In this document: piece by piece, positions 9,098 to 18,067 of the stretch
How the letters are laid out: the number at the start of each line of letters is the position of its first letter
Numbering within the stretch: the stretch's first letter is position 1
DNA from: Blautia glucerasea
GTDB taxonomy: Bacteria; Bacillota; Clostridia; Lachnospirales; Lachnospiraceae
Reading direction: 5' to 3'
NCBI RefSeq assembly: GCF_020537505.1
Contig: NZ_JAJBMO010000002.1
Location: 264,691-328,690, forward strand
DNA: 64,000 nucleotides
The notes under the pieces: model-generated
Seen by the model: only the letters and a program-made list of their open reading frames with translations
Told to the model about the DNA's origin: nothing
Database searches by the model: none
Translations under genes and position numbers: made by a program

Positions 9098-9290
9098 TTA
9101 TATTTTTTAATCTATACGCTCCACTTTGCTGCCTGATATGGATTATTGTAACATTTTCCCATGGGGTTAGTCATCTATAAAGTGAAGATATATTCTTAAC
9201 TTTTTGTAAACAAGGTTACGGTTCACGACCTAGCCCCAAACCACTTCGCGGCACTCAGAACGCTCCGTTTTTACTCTTTGTCTGTATAAG

Positions 9291-9345
9291 AAAAAACAAC
9301 CAGAATTTAATATAGATTCCGACTATATTTCTTCTGGTTGTTTTA
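9291..9345 (-). terminator. Rho-independent terminator of mnmA
   Basis: Read on the minus strand, AAAACAACCAGAA pairs with TTCTGGTTGTTTT around a partly paired loop, followed by TTCTT. It lies about 40 bp beyond the mnmA stop codon. Confidence 0.85.
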
Positions 9346-9385
9346 TTTTATAACATTTTAATGGATTTATTATAATGCAATTTTA

Positions 9386-10471
9386 TCAGCCTACGATCAC
9401 TCCACCGCCGATGACTATATCCCCGTCATAAAGTACAGCTGCCTGCCCTTTGGTAATGGCACGCTGGGGCTCGTCGAAGGTGATGTGTATACTTCGCTCT
9501 CCTGTAACCTTCACAGTTGCCCACTGTTCCTTCTGGCGGTAGCGGACTTTGGCTTTGGCGCGGAATTCTGCTGGCGGATTTTCAAAGGAGATGAAATTAA
9601 AGTCTTCCACATCCAGTTCACGGTGGAACAGGTCTTCATTATCTCCAAGGATCACACGGTTCTCTGCCGGACAGATCTTGGTGACGTAAACAGGCTTGCC
9701 AGCTGCAATGCCAAGCCCCTTTCGCTGACCTACCGTGTAGCCTATGATTCCTTTATGCTGTCCAAGCACATTTCCATCTTTGTCTGTGAAGTCTCCTGCC
9801 GGGTAATCTTTCCCGGTAAAACGGCGGATAAAGCCAGCATAGTCCCCATCTGGGACAAAACAGATATCCTGGCTGTCCGGCTTATCTGCATTATAGAAAT
9901 TCTGCTGGTCGGCGATCATACGGGTCTGGTGTTTGTTCATGTCTCCAAGGGGGAACATGGTATGTGCCAACTGCTCCTGGGTAAGAGAATAGAGGACATA
10001 GCTCTGGTCTTTCGCAGGATCGGCTGCTTTTTTCAGAAGGTATCTGCCATCTTCCCGCTGTTCGATTCTGGCATAATGACCAGTTACTACATAATGACAG
10101 CCAAGTTCCTGTGCACGATGGTAAAGGCTGTCGAATTTCAGGTAGCGGTTGCAGTCAATACAGGGGTTGGGGGTCGCACCGTTTTCATAAGCGGCTACGA
10201 AGCGGTCCATTACCTGTTTCTTAAAATCTGCCGTAAAATTAAATACATAATATGGGATTCCAAGATTGTGGGCTACACTTCTGGCGTCTTCTACATCATC
10301 CAGAGAGCAGCAGCTTTTCTTGCGGCTTACGCCTGCGTCTTCATTCTGGAATAGCTTCATGGTAACGCCAATGCAGTCGTATCCATGTTCTTTCATCATG
10401 TAAGCGGCTACGGAAGAATCTACACCGCCGCTCATGGCGATTAATGCTTTTTTCATGTTGTCTGATTCCAT
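9386..10471 (-). CDS. mnmA: tRNA-specific 2-thiouridylase MnmA
   Basis: MnmA adds the 2-thio group to the wobble uridine (U34) of Lys, Glu and Gln tRNAs. The 361-residue protein shows the ATP-binding PP-loop SGGVDS at 14-19, the two catalytic cysteines C104 (in PNPCIDC) and C204 (in QDICFVPDG), GHYAR and the DQSYVL segment for tRNA contact. The ATG at 10471 has CGAGGT 6-7 bp upstream, so it is preferred over the ATG five codons later. It lies downstream of a cysteine desulfurase gene (10633-11808) across a gap that holds a large palindrome; in Gram-positive bacteria such a desulfurase commonly passes sulfur directly to MnmA. Confidence 0.97.
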   Translation of the reverse strand: MESDNMKKALIAMSGGVDSSVAAYMMKEHGYDCIGVTMKLFQNEDAGVSRKKSCCSLDDVEDARSVAHNLGIPYYVFNFTADFKKQVMDRFVAAYENGATPNPCIDCNRYLKFDSLYHRAQELGCHYVVTGHYARIEQREDGRYLLKKAADPAKDQSYVLYSLTQEQLAHTMFPLGDMNKHQTRMIADQQNFYNADKPDSQDICFVPDGDYAGFIRRFTGKDYPAGDFTDKDGNVLGQHKGIIGYTVGQRKGLGIAAGKPVYVTKICPAENRVILGDNEDLFHRELDVEDFNFISFENPPAEFRAKAKVRYRQKEQWATVKVTGERSIHITFDEPQRAITKGQAAVLYDGDIVIGGGVIVG

Positions 10472-10507
10472 ATTTATACCTCGTTAAGTGTACTGTAATT
10501 TCCGGAC

Positions 10508-10590
10508 GCGATTTTGCAATGTATATTCACCGCCGTGCGTCCAGGCATTCCTGAAATGCACGGCTACATGAATACACATTGCAAAATCGC
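10508..10590. repeat. 83 bp near-perfect palindrome between desulfurase gene and mnmA
   Basis: The left arm (10508-10538, beginning GCGATTTTGCAATGT) pairs with the right arm (10558-10590, ending ACATTGCAAAATCGC), with one mismatch and a small bulge, over more than 30 bp. The 19-base loop contains a second small inverted repeat (AGG/CCT). Such a structure suits a miniature inverted-repeat or REP-like element. It has no T run, so it is not a standard terminator. It is transcribed if the two genes form an operon. Confidence 0.85.
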
Positions 10591-10632
10591 TGGTTACTGA
10601 TAAATTTTTCTTCTGTATCATACACGATTCTT

Positions 10633-11808
10633 CTATTTACTGCAATGTCTTTTCTGCCAATCATCTGACATTCCACGGAGATGATCTACCACCTGGGAGA
10701 TCACTTCCAACATATAGTCAATTTCTTCTTCCGTGTTGGAGATGTCAAGGCTGATCCGAAGGGAACCCTGGGCAATCTCGGGAGTAAGGCCGAGAGCCAA
10801 GAGAACATGGCTTGGATCCAGGGCGCCGGAGGCACAGGCGGAACCAGAGGAGGCGCAGATTCCCTTGCTGTCCAGAAGGAGAAGGAGGCTTTCGCCAGAT
10901 ACGCCTTCAAAGCAGATATTTACATTTCCTGGCAATCGCTTATCCCTTGGACCATTCAGAATGCTATATGGGATCTGGAAAAGCCCTTGAATCAGGCGAT
11001 CTCTCATGGCAGTAACTTTGACCGCATTTTTTTCCATCAAAGCACACTCTTCTTTCAATGCAGCTGCCATTCCCATAATCGCAGGCAGATTCTCCGTACC
11101 AGGGCGCTTCCCACGCTCCTGACCGCCGCCTTCCATAAGGGAGGTCAGTTCAATTCCCCGTTTCACATACAAGGCGCCGATTCCTCTGGGACCATGAAAT
11201 TTATGGGCAGAAAGAGATAACATATCAATGTTCTGCTTCTTTACATTTACTGGGATATGCCCTGCTGCCTGCACTGCATCTGTATGAAAAAGTACCCCAT
11301 GCGCCCGGCAAACTTCTCCAATCTCTGCAATAGGAAGAATGGAGCCGATCTCATTATTCGCAAACATAACCGTAACCAGGCAGGTATCCGGTCGAATGGC
11401 CTCTTTCACCTGAGCCGCTGTAATATTTCCTTCTGCTGCCACATCCAGCAGCTGCACCTCAAAGCCCTGATCTTTCAGCTTTCTTAAAGTGTGAAGCACT
11501 GCATGATGCTCAAACGCCGTAGAAATAATATGCCTCTTATTCTGCTTCAACCCTAGCATAGCCGCCGACACAATCGCCTGATTATCTGATTCCGTTCCCC
11601 CGGATGTATAATAAATCTCCTTCGGTGTACATCCAAGACAGCGCGCAATCTGCTCCCTTGCCGTCTGCAAAGCATCATTCGCCTCCATTCCAATCTGATG
11701 AAGACTAGATGGATTCCCATAGGTATTTTCCATTGCAGAAATCATGGCGTTCATCGCTGTCTGGCTTATTTTTGTAGTTGCTGCATTGTCTGCATAAATT
11801 CTAGGCAT
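10633..11808 (-). CDS. cysteine desulfurase (NifS/IscS family), probable sulfur donor to MnmA
   Basis: This PLP enzyme takes sulfur from cysteine and carries it as a persulfide. The 391-residue protein begins with the Y-x-DNAATT motif; the PLP lysine is K203 in SAHKFHGP, and RPGTEN at about 235 and the catalytic cysteine C325 in the SSGSACASG loop are present. The long flexible Cys loop places it with IscS/NifS-type rather than SufS-type enzymes. Being just upstream of mnmA, it most likely serves tRNA thiolation, though it may also feed iron-sulfur assembly; no iscU or sufU gene is adjacent. An AGAGGA site stands 9 bp before the ATG. It follows the serine hydrolase gene by 20 bp. Confidence 0.94.
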   Translation of the reverse strand: MPRIYADNAATTKISQTAMNAMISAMENTYGNPSSLHQIGMEANDALQTAREQIARCLGCTPKEIYYTSGGTESDNQAIVSAAMLGLKQNKRHIISTAFEHHAVLHTLRKLKDQGFEVQLLDVAAEGNITAAQVKEAIRPDTCLVTVMFANNEIGSILPIAEIGEVCRAHGVLFHTDAVQAAGHIPVNVKKQNIDMLSLSAHKFHGPRGIGALYVKRGIELTSLMEGGGQERGKRPGTENLPAIMGMAAALKEECALMEKNAVKVTAMRDRLIQGLFQIPYSILNGPRDKRLPGNVNICFEGVSGESLLLLLDSKGICASSGSACASGALDPSHVLLALGLTPEIAQGSLRISLDISNTEEEIDYMLEVISQVVDHLRGMSDDWQKRHCSK

Positions 11809-11828
11809 AACTCTAAGTCCTCTTTATA

Positions 11829-13001
11829 TTACATTCCAAGAAGCAGCACATTCCGCAGCCTCCTGGTAAGATCAAATGTCCCTGCATCCTTCTTCTGCAT
11901 CATCATCAGAATGGTCATATTCTCCTTCGGCAGATTTGCAAAATAACACCCCAGCCAGCCGTCCCAGCCATATTCGCCCTCACAGGCCGCAAAAGGTGCC
12001 CTCCATGAATCTGTCATCACGCGCATGAGATTTCCATAAGAATACCCATTCATCTCCCACCACTTGTCAAACCATTCCTGCTGATAAGGCACAAGCTTAT
12101 GTGTGGTCATATACTCCACAGTTCCAGGCTGAAGGAGCTGTCTGCCCTGGTAATTGCCCTTATCCAAAAGCATAGCTGCAAACCTGGAATAATCATCCAA
12201 AGTAGACACCAGCCCAGCTCCACCAGCTTCATAAGCCGGCGAAACATCCATAGAAAGACGAATTCCAAGACTGTTTTCCCTGAATTCCTTCATTTCCCCG
12301 GTAGTCTGCTCATAAGCCACAGCCAGTCTGTCCAGCTTCTCCTTTGGCACATAGAAACCAGTATCCTTCATTCCAAGAGGCTGAAACAGCTCTTTTTCCA
12401 GGAATTCACCATACCTCATCCCGGAAGCCTTCTCCACCACCGCTGCCAGAATATCCGCAGAAACACCATATTTCCAACGCTCCCCAGGCTGAAATTCCAA
12501 AGGACATCTGCCGATCTTATCCGCAAATTCCAAGGTACTCATAGGATGATCTGTATCCAGCCGCTCATGCACCTCTTCTAACACATTCCCAATAGCATAT
12601 TCGGTGGCACTGCTGTTTCCACCGTAAGTCAGACCACTGGTCATAGACAACAGATGATAGATTGTCACATTATGCCATACTGGAGCCAGTCCGCCTGGAA
12701 CGGACACCTTCTGATCTGAAAAACCCGGAATATACTTAGACACCGGATCCGCCAGATCGATCACACCTCTTTCAAACAAGAGCATGGCTGCCGCAGCTGT
12801 AATGGGCTTTGTCATGGAAAAAAGCCGAAACAGGGTATCTCGCTCAATAATTTTCCCTTTTGCCTTGTCCGCATAGCCGCACTGGAGATACAACTCCTCC
12901 CGGCCGTCCTTTACCACCATCATATTCATACCGGCAATCTGATTCGCCTTTACTGCCTGGTCCATAATCCTCTGAAGCTGTTTCTTTGTCTCTTCTCTCA
13001 T
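11829..13001 (-). CDS. serine hydrolase of the beta-lactamase / class C penicillin-binding protein-like family
   Basis: The 390-residue protein has the beta-lactamase-related (Pfam Beta-lactamase) fold: nucleophile motif SMTK at 62-65, a YGGNS/Y-x-N type region after SGLTYG, and a C-terminal G-W-x-G section in place of KTG. There is no signal peptide, so it is probably cytoplasmic, like the EstB-type esterases and many uncharacterised homologues. Activity on beta-lactams is not expected; an esterase or D-amino-acid amidase role is more likely. AGGAGG lies 6 bp before the ATG, and its own promoter is visible just upstream. It is followed at 20 bp by the cysteine desulfurase gene. Confidence 0.88.
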   Translation of the reverse strand: MREETKKQLQRIMDQAVKANQIAGMNMMVVKDGREELYLQCGYADKAKGKIIERDTLFRLFSMTKPITAAAAMLLFERGVIDLADPVSKYIPGFSDQKVSVPGGLAPVWHNVTIYHLLSMTSGLTYGGNSSATEYAIGNVLEEVHERLDTDHPMSTLEFADKIGRCPLEFQPGERWKYGVSADILAAVVEKASGMRYGEFLEKELFQPLGMKDTGFYVPKEKLDRLAVAYEQTTGEMKEFRENSLGIRLSMDVSPAYEAGGAGLVSTLDDYSRFAAMLLDKGNYQGRQLLQPGTVEYMTTHKLVPYQQEWFDKWWEMNGYSYGNLMRVMTDSWRAPFAACEGEYGWDGWLGCYFANLPKENMTILMMMQKKDAGTFDLTRRLRNVLLLGM

Positions 13002-13054
13002 GTCTGGCCTCCTGATTCATTCTGTAAAAAAATCCATTGTTCCATCTGCATAAA

Positions 13055-13083
13055 CAGATACAAAAGAACTACCAATAGGTCAA
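13055..13083 (-). promoter_or_regulatory. sigma-A-type promoter for the serine hydrolase operon
   Basis: TTGACC, a 17 bp spacer and TATCTG are read on the minus strand about 55-80 bp before the start codon at 13001, downstream of the cardiolipin synthase stop. It could drive the serine hydrolase, desulfurase and mnmA genes together. Confidence 0.7.
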
Positions 13084-13115
13084 TACAGCGCCCATATTTC
13101 CATTCTGGATCAAAT

Positions 13116-14666
13116 TTACAACATGGGGGCAAACAGCCTTAAAATGCTCTGCATTGCCCGCACTGCAATATTTCTGCCCCTGCAGAATTCCAAAGATACC
13201 TGATTACAATATTCCAGGGTATCTGTGAAGTCCTTTTTGATATCATAAATCACCCGGTTCCGATAGATCCATACACCATCCTCAAAGTGAAGATACAGGC
13301 TTCGGTAATCCAGATTGATGGTTCCTACCACGCCAATCTCATCATCACACACAAAGGACTTCGCATGGAGGAAACCAGGCTGGTATTCGTAAATCTTCAC
13401 TCCTGCCTCCAAAAGCTGTTCATAATAGGACTGGGTAAGCAAAAATACCAGCTTCTTATCCGGAATGCCCGGCGTCATCAGCCGCACATCCACGCCGCTT
13501 TTTGCCGCGAGGCAAAGAGCAGTCATCATCTCATTGTCAATAACAAGATAGGGAGTACAAATATATACATACTTCTTGGCACGATTGATAATGTTCAGGT
13601 AAACATTCTCTCCTACTGTCTCATTGTCAAGAGGAGAATCGCAAAATGGCTGAATATATCCATCTCCTGCGAAGGCCTCCGGATGCCATACATGGGGAAG
13701 ATACTCCTCCAGGCTGTTGTCCTGACGGTTATAAGTAACCACATTCCACATATGGAGGAACATGGCAGTCATATTCCAGACGGCCTCACCTTTTAACATA
13801 ACTGCAGTATCTTTCCAATGACCGAAGCGCTCCTTCTGGTTAATATATTCATCTGCCAGATTCACGCCTCCGGTAAATCCGACGTAACCATCAATAATGC
13901 AGAATTTACGGTGATCACGGTTATTCTGGATAATGTTCAGGATCGGGCGGAAGGGATTGAACACCTGGCACTTAATGCCCTTGGCCCGCATGGTTTCGTA
14001 ATATTTATGGGGAAGCGTGGTAAGACAGCCCATGTCATCATAGATCAGACGGACATCTACCCCTTCCTTCACTTTCTTCTCCAGTATATCCAGAATAGTC
14101 CGCCACATCACCCCATCATGGATAATAAAATATTCAATAAAAATATAATGCTGTGCCTGCTCCAGCTCCCTCACCAGAACTGGGAACATGTCATCTCCCA
14201 CCTGAAAATATTCTGCTGTGGTATTTCCGTGGATCGGATAGCCGGCATTGCGGTATATATAATCCGACTGGTTGCATGCAGACGCATCCTCTGCCTCCAG
14301 CCGTTCATGTATTTCGGGATCTGTCTGTAAAAGGTTGCTGGACTTCTCCAGCATTTCATTAAAACGATCCTGCATATAATTGGCAATTCTGGAACGGCCA
14401 AATACAAGATACAAAACAAGACCAAAAATGGGCATACAAAGGATCAGCATGGTCCATGCCAGTTTATACGAGGGATTTATCTTTCGGTTTACAATTTTCA
14501 GGACCACCAGAATGCTGATCACATCCAGGGTAATAGACATGTATCTGGAATACCCTGCAAGACGCAGAAATATGGTTAACAGCCAGCCAAGCTGCACTGC
14601 CATGGCAAATATTACATAAAACACCCGGTTAAACAGAAGCTTGGCTATTTTTTTCAAAATCATCAT
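13116..14666 (-). CDS. cls: cardiolipin synthase (phospholipase D family)
   Basis: The 516-residue membrane enzyme joins two phosphatidylglycerol molecules into cardiolipin. Two or three hydrophobic helices lie in the first 90 residues, then a CLS-N region (GRSRIANYMQ), and two HKD motifs: H-x-K-x4-D beginning at residue 252 (HRKFCIID) and at 434 (HAKSFVCD), each followed by G-x-N-type residues. An in-frame codon at 14840 lies in the rpsU terminator and is excluded. The ATG at 14666 is preceded by GGAGGAG, at a rather long 13 bp; the next codon is also ATG. Phosphatidylglycerol phosphate synthase (pgsA), which supplies the substrate, is in the window at 24240-24779. Confidence 0.93.
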   Translation of the reverse strand: MMILKKIAKLLFNRVFYVIFAMAVQLGWLLTIFLRLAGYSRYMSITLDVISILVVLKIVNRKINPSYKLAWTMLILCMPIFGLVLYLVFGRSRIANYMQDRFNEMLEKSSNLLQTDPEIHERLEAEDASACNQSDYIYRNAGYPIHGNTTAEYFQVGDDMFPVLVRELEQAQHYIFIEYFIIHDGVMWRTILDILEKKVKEGVDVRLIYDDMGCLTTLPHKYYETMRAKGIKCQVFNPFRPILNIIQNNRDHRKFCIIDGYVGFTGGVNLADEYINQKERFGHWKDTAVMLKGEAVWNMTAMFLHMWNVVTYNRQDNSLEEYLPHVWHPEAFAGDGYIQPFCDSPLDNETVGENVYLNIINRAKKYVYICTPYLVIDNEMMTALCLAAKSGVDVRLMTPGIPDKKLVFLLTQSYYEQLLEAGVKIYEYQPGFLHAKSFVCDDEIGVVGTINLDYRSLYLHFEDGVWIYRNRVIYDIKKDFTDTLEYCNQVSLEFCRGRNIAVRAMQSILRLFAPML

Positions 14667-14798
14667 AAGTTTATATTTTCTCCTCCATACACCGGTCAGC
14701 AACAAAACGGACATGTCGCCTGCCAGCGATATCATCATATATAAAAACCAGCTCTTCCCAGAAAACAATGAGCCAAATTTGACGGTATTGCTGGATTT

Positions 14799-14832
14799 AA
14801 AAATCCCTGACTGAATGCAGCCAGGGATTTTT
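14799..14832 (-). terminator. Rho-independent terminator of rpsU
   Basis: AAAAATCCCTG and CAGGGATTTTT form an 11 bp stem with a 12-base loop right after the rpsU stop codon, and the stem ends in T residues on the minus strand. Confidence 0.9.
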
Positions 14833-14840
14833 GCGCACAA

Positions 14841-15017
14841 TTAATTATATTTACGTTTTCTTGCGGCTTCAGATTTTTTCTTACGACGAACGCTTGGTTT
14901 CTCGTAATGCTCTCTTTTGCGGATTTCCTGCTGGATACCTGCTTTTGCACAGCTTCTCTTGAATCTGCGAAGAGCGCTATCTAAAGTCTCGTTTTCTTTT
15001 ACGATAACGTTTGACAT
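14841..15017 (-). CDS. rpsU: 30S ribosomal protein S21
   Basis: This 58-residue basic protein of the small ribosomal subunit starts [19 protein letters not shown] (19 residues), a hallmark of S21, and ends in the usual Arg/Lys-rich tail. The frame is open to 15161, but the ATG at 15017 gives the family's exact start and has an AGGTG site 7 bp upstream. It has its own strong promoter and terminator, so it is a single-gene transcript between alaS and cls. Confidence 0.97.
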   Translation of the reverse strand: MSNVIVKENETLDSALRRFKRSCAKAGIQQEIRKREHYEKPSVRRKKKSEAARKRKYN

Positions 15018-15095
15018 AGACTCACACCTAACCTCCCTCCAGTTGTAGATTGTGCTAAAATACAACTGTCTGGGTATTTTTCTTGCACGAACATT

Positions 15096-15125
15096 ATTAT
15101 ATATCATGCACTCGGGGTTCGTCAA
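15096..15125 (-). promoter_or_regulatory. strong sigma-A promoter for rpsU
   Basis: TTGACG, an 18 bp spacer and a perfect TATAAT are read on the minus strand. The transcript would start about 70 bp before the rpsU start codon. Confidence 0.85.
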
Positions 15126-15176
15126 CATCTTTTGGTTTAATTTTACAAAAATTTTTGACAAAATTTTGAGTGTTTT

Positions 15177-17816
15177 TTAGTGAATCTGTCCTTCCAGGAT
15201 TCCAGCTACTGCTTCGATTGCCTCGCCAGCCTTCTCTGGATTCTTTCCACCAGCCTGAGCCATGTTCGGGCGTCCACCACCGCCGCCGCCAACGATTGCA
15301 GCCACAGCCTTGATCAGGTTACCAGCATGTGCTCCTGCTTTCTGTGCAGAATCAGTAGCCATTGCAAGAAGGTTTACCTTGCCCTCATTTACTGCAGCAA
15401 GGACAACGACACCCTCGCCAAGCTTCTCCTTCAGCTGGTCGCCAAGATCACGAAGTCCGTTCATGTCAACGCCCTCTACCTTGGCAGCAAGGAGTTTCAC
15501 ACCTTTTACTTCTACAACCTGATTCATAACATCCCCAAGAGCCCCCTGAGCCAGTTTGCTCTTCAGAGACTCGTTCTCGCTTGCAAGAGTCTTCACCTCA
15601 CCCTGAAGATGTGCGATCTTCTCTACCATCTCAGAAGGATTGGTCTTCAGGGCCTTGGCAGCCTCATGAAGAAGGGCTTCCTGCTTCTTATAGTATTCCA
15701 GAACTCCTTTTCCGGTCAGTGCCTCAATACGACGGACACCTGCTGCAATACCAGACTCAGAAACGATTTTAAACAGCATGATGGAGCTTGTATTTGCAAC
15801 GTGGGTACCACCGCAAAGCTCTTTAGAGAAGCCGCCCATGGATACCACACGTACCTTCTGGGAATATTTCTCACCGAACAGTGCCATAGCACCGGATTTC
15901 TTAGCTTCCTCTACATCCATGATATCGGTGTGAACATCAAGTGCTGCCTGGATCTGCTCATTCACGATCTGCTCTGCTTTCTCAATCTCTTCAGCGGTCA
16001 TAGCTGTAAAGTGGGCAAAGTCAAAACGAAGTCTGTCAGCAGTTACAAGAGATCCCTTCTGCTCTACGTGGGAACCAAGAACTTCTTTCAGGGCTTTCTG
16101 AAGAAGATGTGTAGCACTGTGGTTCTTCTCGATATCTTTTCTTGCTGTAACATTCACTTTCAGGGAAACAGTTTCTCCCTTGGAGATCATGCCGGATTCC
16201 ATATGTCCTACATGACCGAATTTGCCACCGCGAAGCTTGATGGTATCTTCTACAATAAATTTACCATTTGCAGTTTCGATCACACCGGTATCTCCAACCT
16301 GACCACCCATGGTTGCGTAAAAAGGTGTTTTCTCTACGAAAATGGTGCCCTTCTGTCCTTCCATCAGGGAATCTACGATCTCAGTCTCTGTGGTAAGAAC
16401 GGTGACCGGGGACTCGAAGGAAAGATGATCATATCCAACGAACTCTGTAGTAACAGCGGTATCGATCTGGTCATATACAGTGGCGTCAGCTCCCATATAG
16501 TTGGTTACCTCACGTGAGGAACGTGCTTTCTCTCTCTGCTCATCCATAGCAGCCTTGAAGCCATCCTCGTCGATCTCGTAGCCCTTCTCCTCAAGGATTT
16601 CCTTGGTCAGATCAAGAGGAAATCCGTAGGTATCATATAATTTAAATGCGTTTTCACCGGAAAGGGTCTTCTCTCCAGCTGCATTCATAGCCTCTTCCAT
16701 ATCAGCCAGGATACGAAGTCCCTGGTCGATCGTCTTACCGAACTGGTTCTCCTCGTTGGTGAGAACGTTGAAGATAAATTCCTTCTTCTCTTCCAGTTCC
16801 GGATATCCATCCTTGGAGCCGTCAATTACTTCTGCACTCAAGATAGCAAGGAAGTTGCCCTCAATTCCAAGAAGTCTTCCGTGTCTTGCAGCACGGCGGA
16901 TCAGACGGCGAAGTACATATCCACGGCCTTCGTTGGTCGGCATGATACCATCGGAGATCATGAATGTTGCAGAACGGATATGGTCTGTAATCAGGCGGAT
17001 GGAAACGTCGTCCTCATGATGTACCCCATACGGTTTGCCGGAAATCTTACTTACCAGGTTGCGAAGGGAACAGATGGTATCAACATCGAAAATAGAATCT
17101 ACGTCCTGCACAACAACAGCCAGACGCTCAAGTCCCATACCGGTATCAATGTTCTTCTGTTTCAGGGTTGTATAATTGCCATTACCGTCGTTCTCAAACT
17201 GAGTAAAGACGTTGTTCCATACTTCCATGTAACGGTCGCAGTCGCAGCCAACTGTACAGCCAGGCTTACCGCAGCCATATTTCTCTCCACGGTCATAATA
17301 GATTTCAGAACATGGACCGCAGGGACCTGCGCCGTGCTCCCAGAAGTTGTCTTCTTTGCCAAATTTGAAAATACGCTCTGCCGGAATTCCGATCTCTTTA
17401 TTCCAGATATCGAAAGCCTCATCATCCTCCAGGTATACAGACGGATAAAGACGGCTGGCATCCAGACCTACTACCTCAGTCAGGAACTCCCATGACCAGT
17501 GAATGGCTTCTCTTTTAAAGTAATCTCCAAAAGAGAAGTTACCAAGCATTTCAAAGAATGTACCGTGACGTGCGGTCTTACCTACATTCTCAATATCACC
17601 TGTACGGATACATTTCTGGCATGTGCTGACCCTTGTACGGGGTGGTTTCTCTGCTCCTGTAAAATATGGTTTCAGTGGTGTCATTCCTGCATTGATCAGC
17701 AGGACACTTTTATCGCCCTGTGGAACCAATGGAAAGCTTTTCATAACAAGATGTCCCTTGCTCTCCATGAAATCCAGAAACATTTTTCGAAGTTCGTTTA
17801 CTCCGTATTTCTTCAT
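15177..17816 (-). CDS. alaS: alanyl-tRNA synthetase
   Basis: AlaRS charges tRNA-Ala and clears mischarged Ser and Gly. The 879-residue protein has the class II catalytic domain at the N-terminus (motif 2 region RTGDIENVG; motif 3 GMGLERLA), the anticodon-independent tRNA-binding middle, the editing domain with H-x3-H (HSATH) and C-GGTH zinc ligands, and a glycine-rich C-Ala domain (VGGGGGGRPNMAQ). The ATG at 17816 has GGAGGAG 7 bp upstream; an earlier in-frame codon at 17864 lacks support. No T-box leader is visible, unlike tyrS next door; instead its leader holds a hairpin repeat (17853-17910). Confidence 0.98.
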   Translation of the reverse strand: MKKYGVNELRKMFLDFMESKGHLVMKSFPLVPQGDKSVLLINAGMTPLKPYFTGAEKPPRTRVSTCQKCIRTGDIENVGKTARHGTFFEMLGNFSFGDYFKREAIHWSWEFLTEVVGLDASRLYPSVYLEDDEAFDIWNKEIGIPAERIFKFGKEDNFWEHGAGPCGPCSEIYYDRGEKYGCGKPGCTVGCDCDRYMEVWNNVFTQFENDGNGNYTTLKQKNIDTGMGLERLAVVVQDVDSIFDVDTICSLRNLVSKISGKPYGVHHEDDVSIRLITDHIRSATFMISDGIMPTNEGRGYVLRRLIRRAARHGRLLGIEGNFLAILSAEVIDGSKDGYPELEEKKEFIFNVLTNEENQFGKTIDQGLRILADMEEAMNAAGEKTLSGENAFKLYDTYGFPLDLTKEILEEKGYEIDEDGFKAAMDEQREKARSSREVTNYMGADATVYDQIDTAVTTEFVGYDHLSFESPVTVLTTETEIVDSLMEGQKGTIFVEKTPFYATMGGQVGDTGVIETANGKFIVEDTIKLRGGKFGHVGHMESGMISKGETVSLKVNVTARKDIEKNHSATHLLQKALKEVLGSHVEQKGSLVTADRLRFDFAHFTAMTAEEIEKAEQIVNEQIQAALDVHTDIMDVEEAKKSGAMALFGEKYSQKVRVVSMGGFSKELCGGTHVANTSSIMLFKIVSESGIAAGVRRIEALTGKGVLEYYKKQEALLHEAAKALKTNPSEMVEKIAHLQGEVKTLASENESLKSKLAQGALGDVMNQVVEVKGVKLLAAKVEGVDMNGLRDLGDQLKEKLGEGVVVLAAVNEGKVNLLAMATDSAQKAGAHAGNLIKAVAAIVGGGGGGRPNMAQAGGKNPEKAGEAIEAVAGILEGQIH

Positions 17817-17852
17817 TTCAATTCTCCTCCTACGCAATAAAGAAGTTCTTTT

Positions 17853-17910
17853 GTTACTGTTCACCGGTAATATTCCGCGAGGTGTTTTTGTGAACGGATT
17901 GAACAGTAAC
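17853..17910 (+). repeat. family A intergenic repeat, copy 1 (in the alaS leader)
   Basis: A perfect 11 bp inverted repeat (GTTACTGTTCA and TGAACAGTAAC) encloses GGTAATATTCCGCGAGG and GTGAAC motifs. The core of about 45 bp recurs at 28763-28808 and, inverted, at 40833-40890. It lies between the alaS promoter and start codon, so it is transcribed into the leader. Confidence 0.75.
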
Positions 17911-17946
17911 CTGCATTCCTCTTATTGGAATGCTTGCATGGTCTAT

Positions 17947-17975
17947 ATGATATCATATATCTTTATTACGGTCAA
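17947..17975 (-). promoter_or_regulatory. sigma-A promoter for alaS
   Basis: TTGACC, a 17 bp spacer and TATCAT are read on the minus strand about 130-160 bp before the alaS start. The predicted leader of about 125 nt contains a small hairpin (GCATTCC/GGAATGC, 17912-17932) and the family A repeat. Confidence 0.75.
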
Positions 17976-18000
17976 AATATTTTTTCACTATTATGGATTC

Positions 18001-18057
18001 AGGGACCAAGGCCGCTGCCTTTTCACCCCATCGTGAATTGCCTTAGCCCTGGTCCCC
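18001..18057. terminator. hairpin between tyrS and alaS
   Basis: AGGGACCAAGGCC pairs with GGC-CTGGTCCCT over a long loop just past the tyrS stop. The T run is on the plus-strand side, where no gene precedes it, so its use as the tyrS terminator is likely but not certain. Confidence 0.5.
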
Positions 18058-18067
18058 TTTTATTTTC

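Noticed and set aside
15018..15161. N-terminal extension of ribosomal protein S21
   Set aside because: The extension crosses the promoter and would add 48 residues not found in S21; the internal ATG has the ribosome binding site and the family start.
17817..18000. Possible T-box leader for alaS
   Set aside because: No T-box TGG-type motif or specifier stem was found; the structure is the dispersed repeat.
18001..18061. Hairpin considered as a riboswitch or as a terminator of a missed plus-strand gene
   Set aside because: No plus-strand gene precedes it and no conserved riboswitch core was seen; it was kept only as a low-confidence tyrS hairpin.
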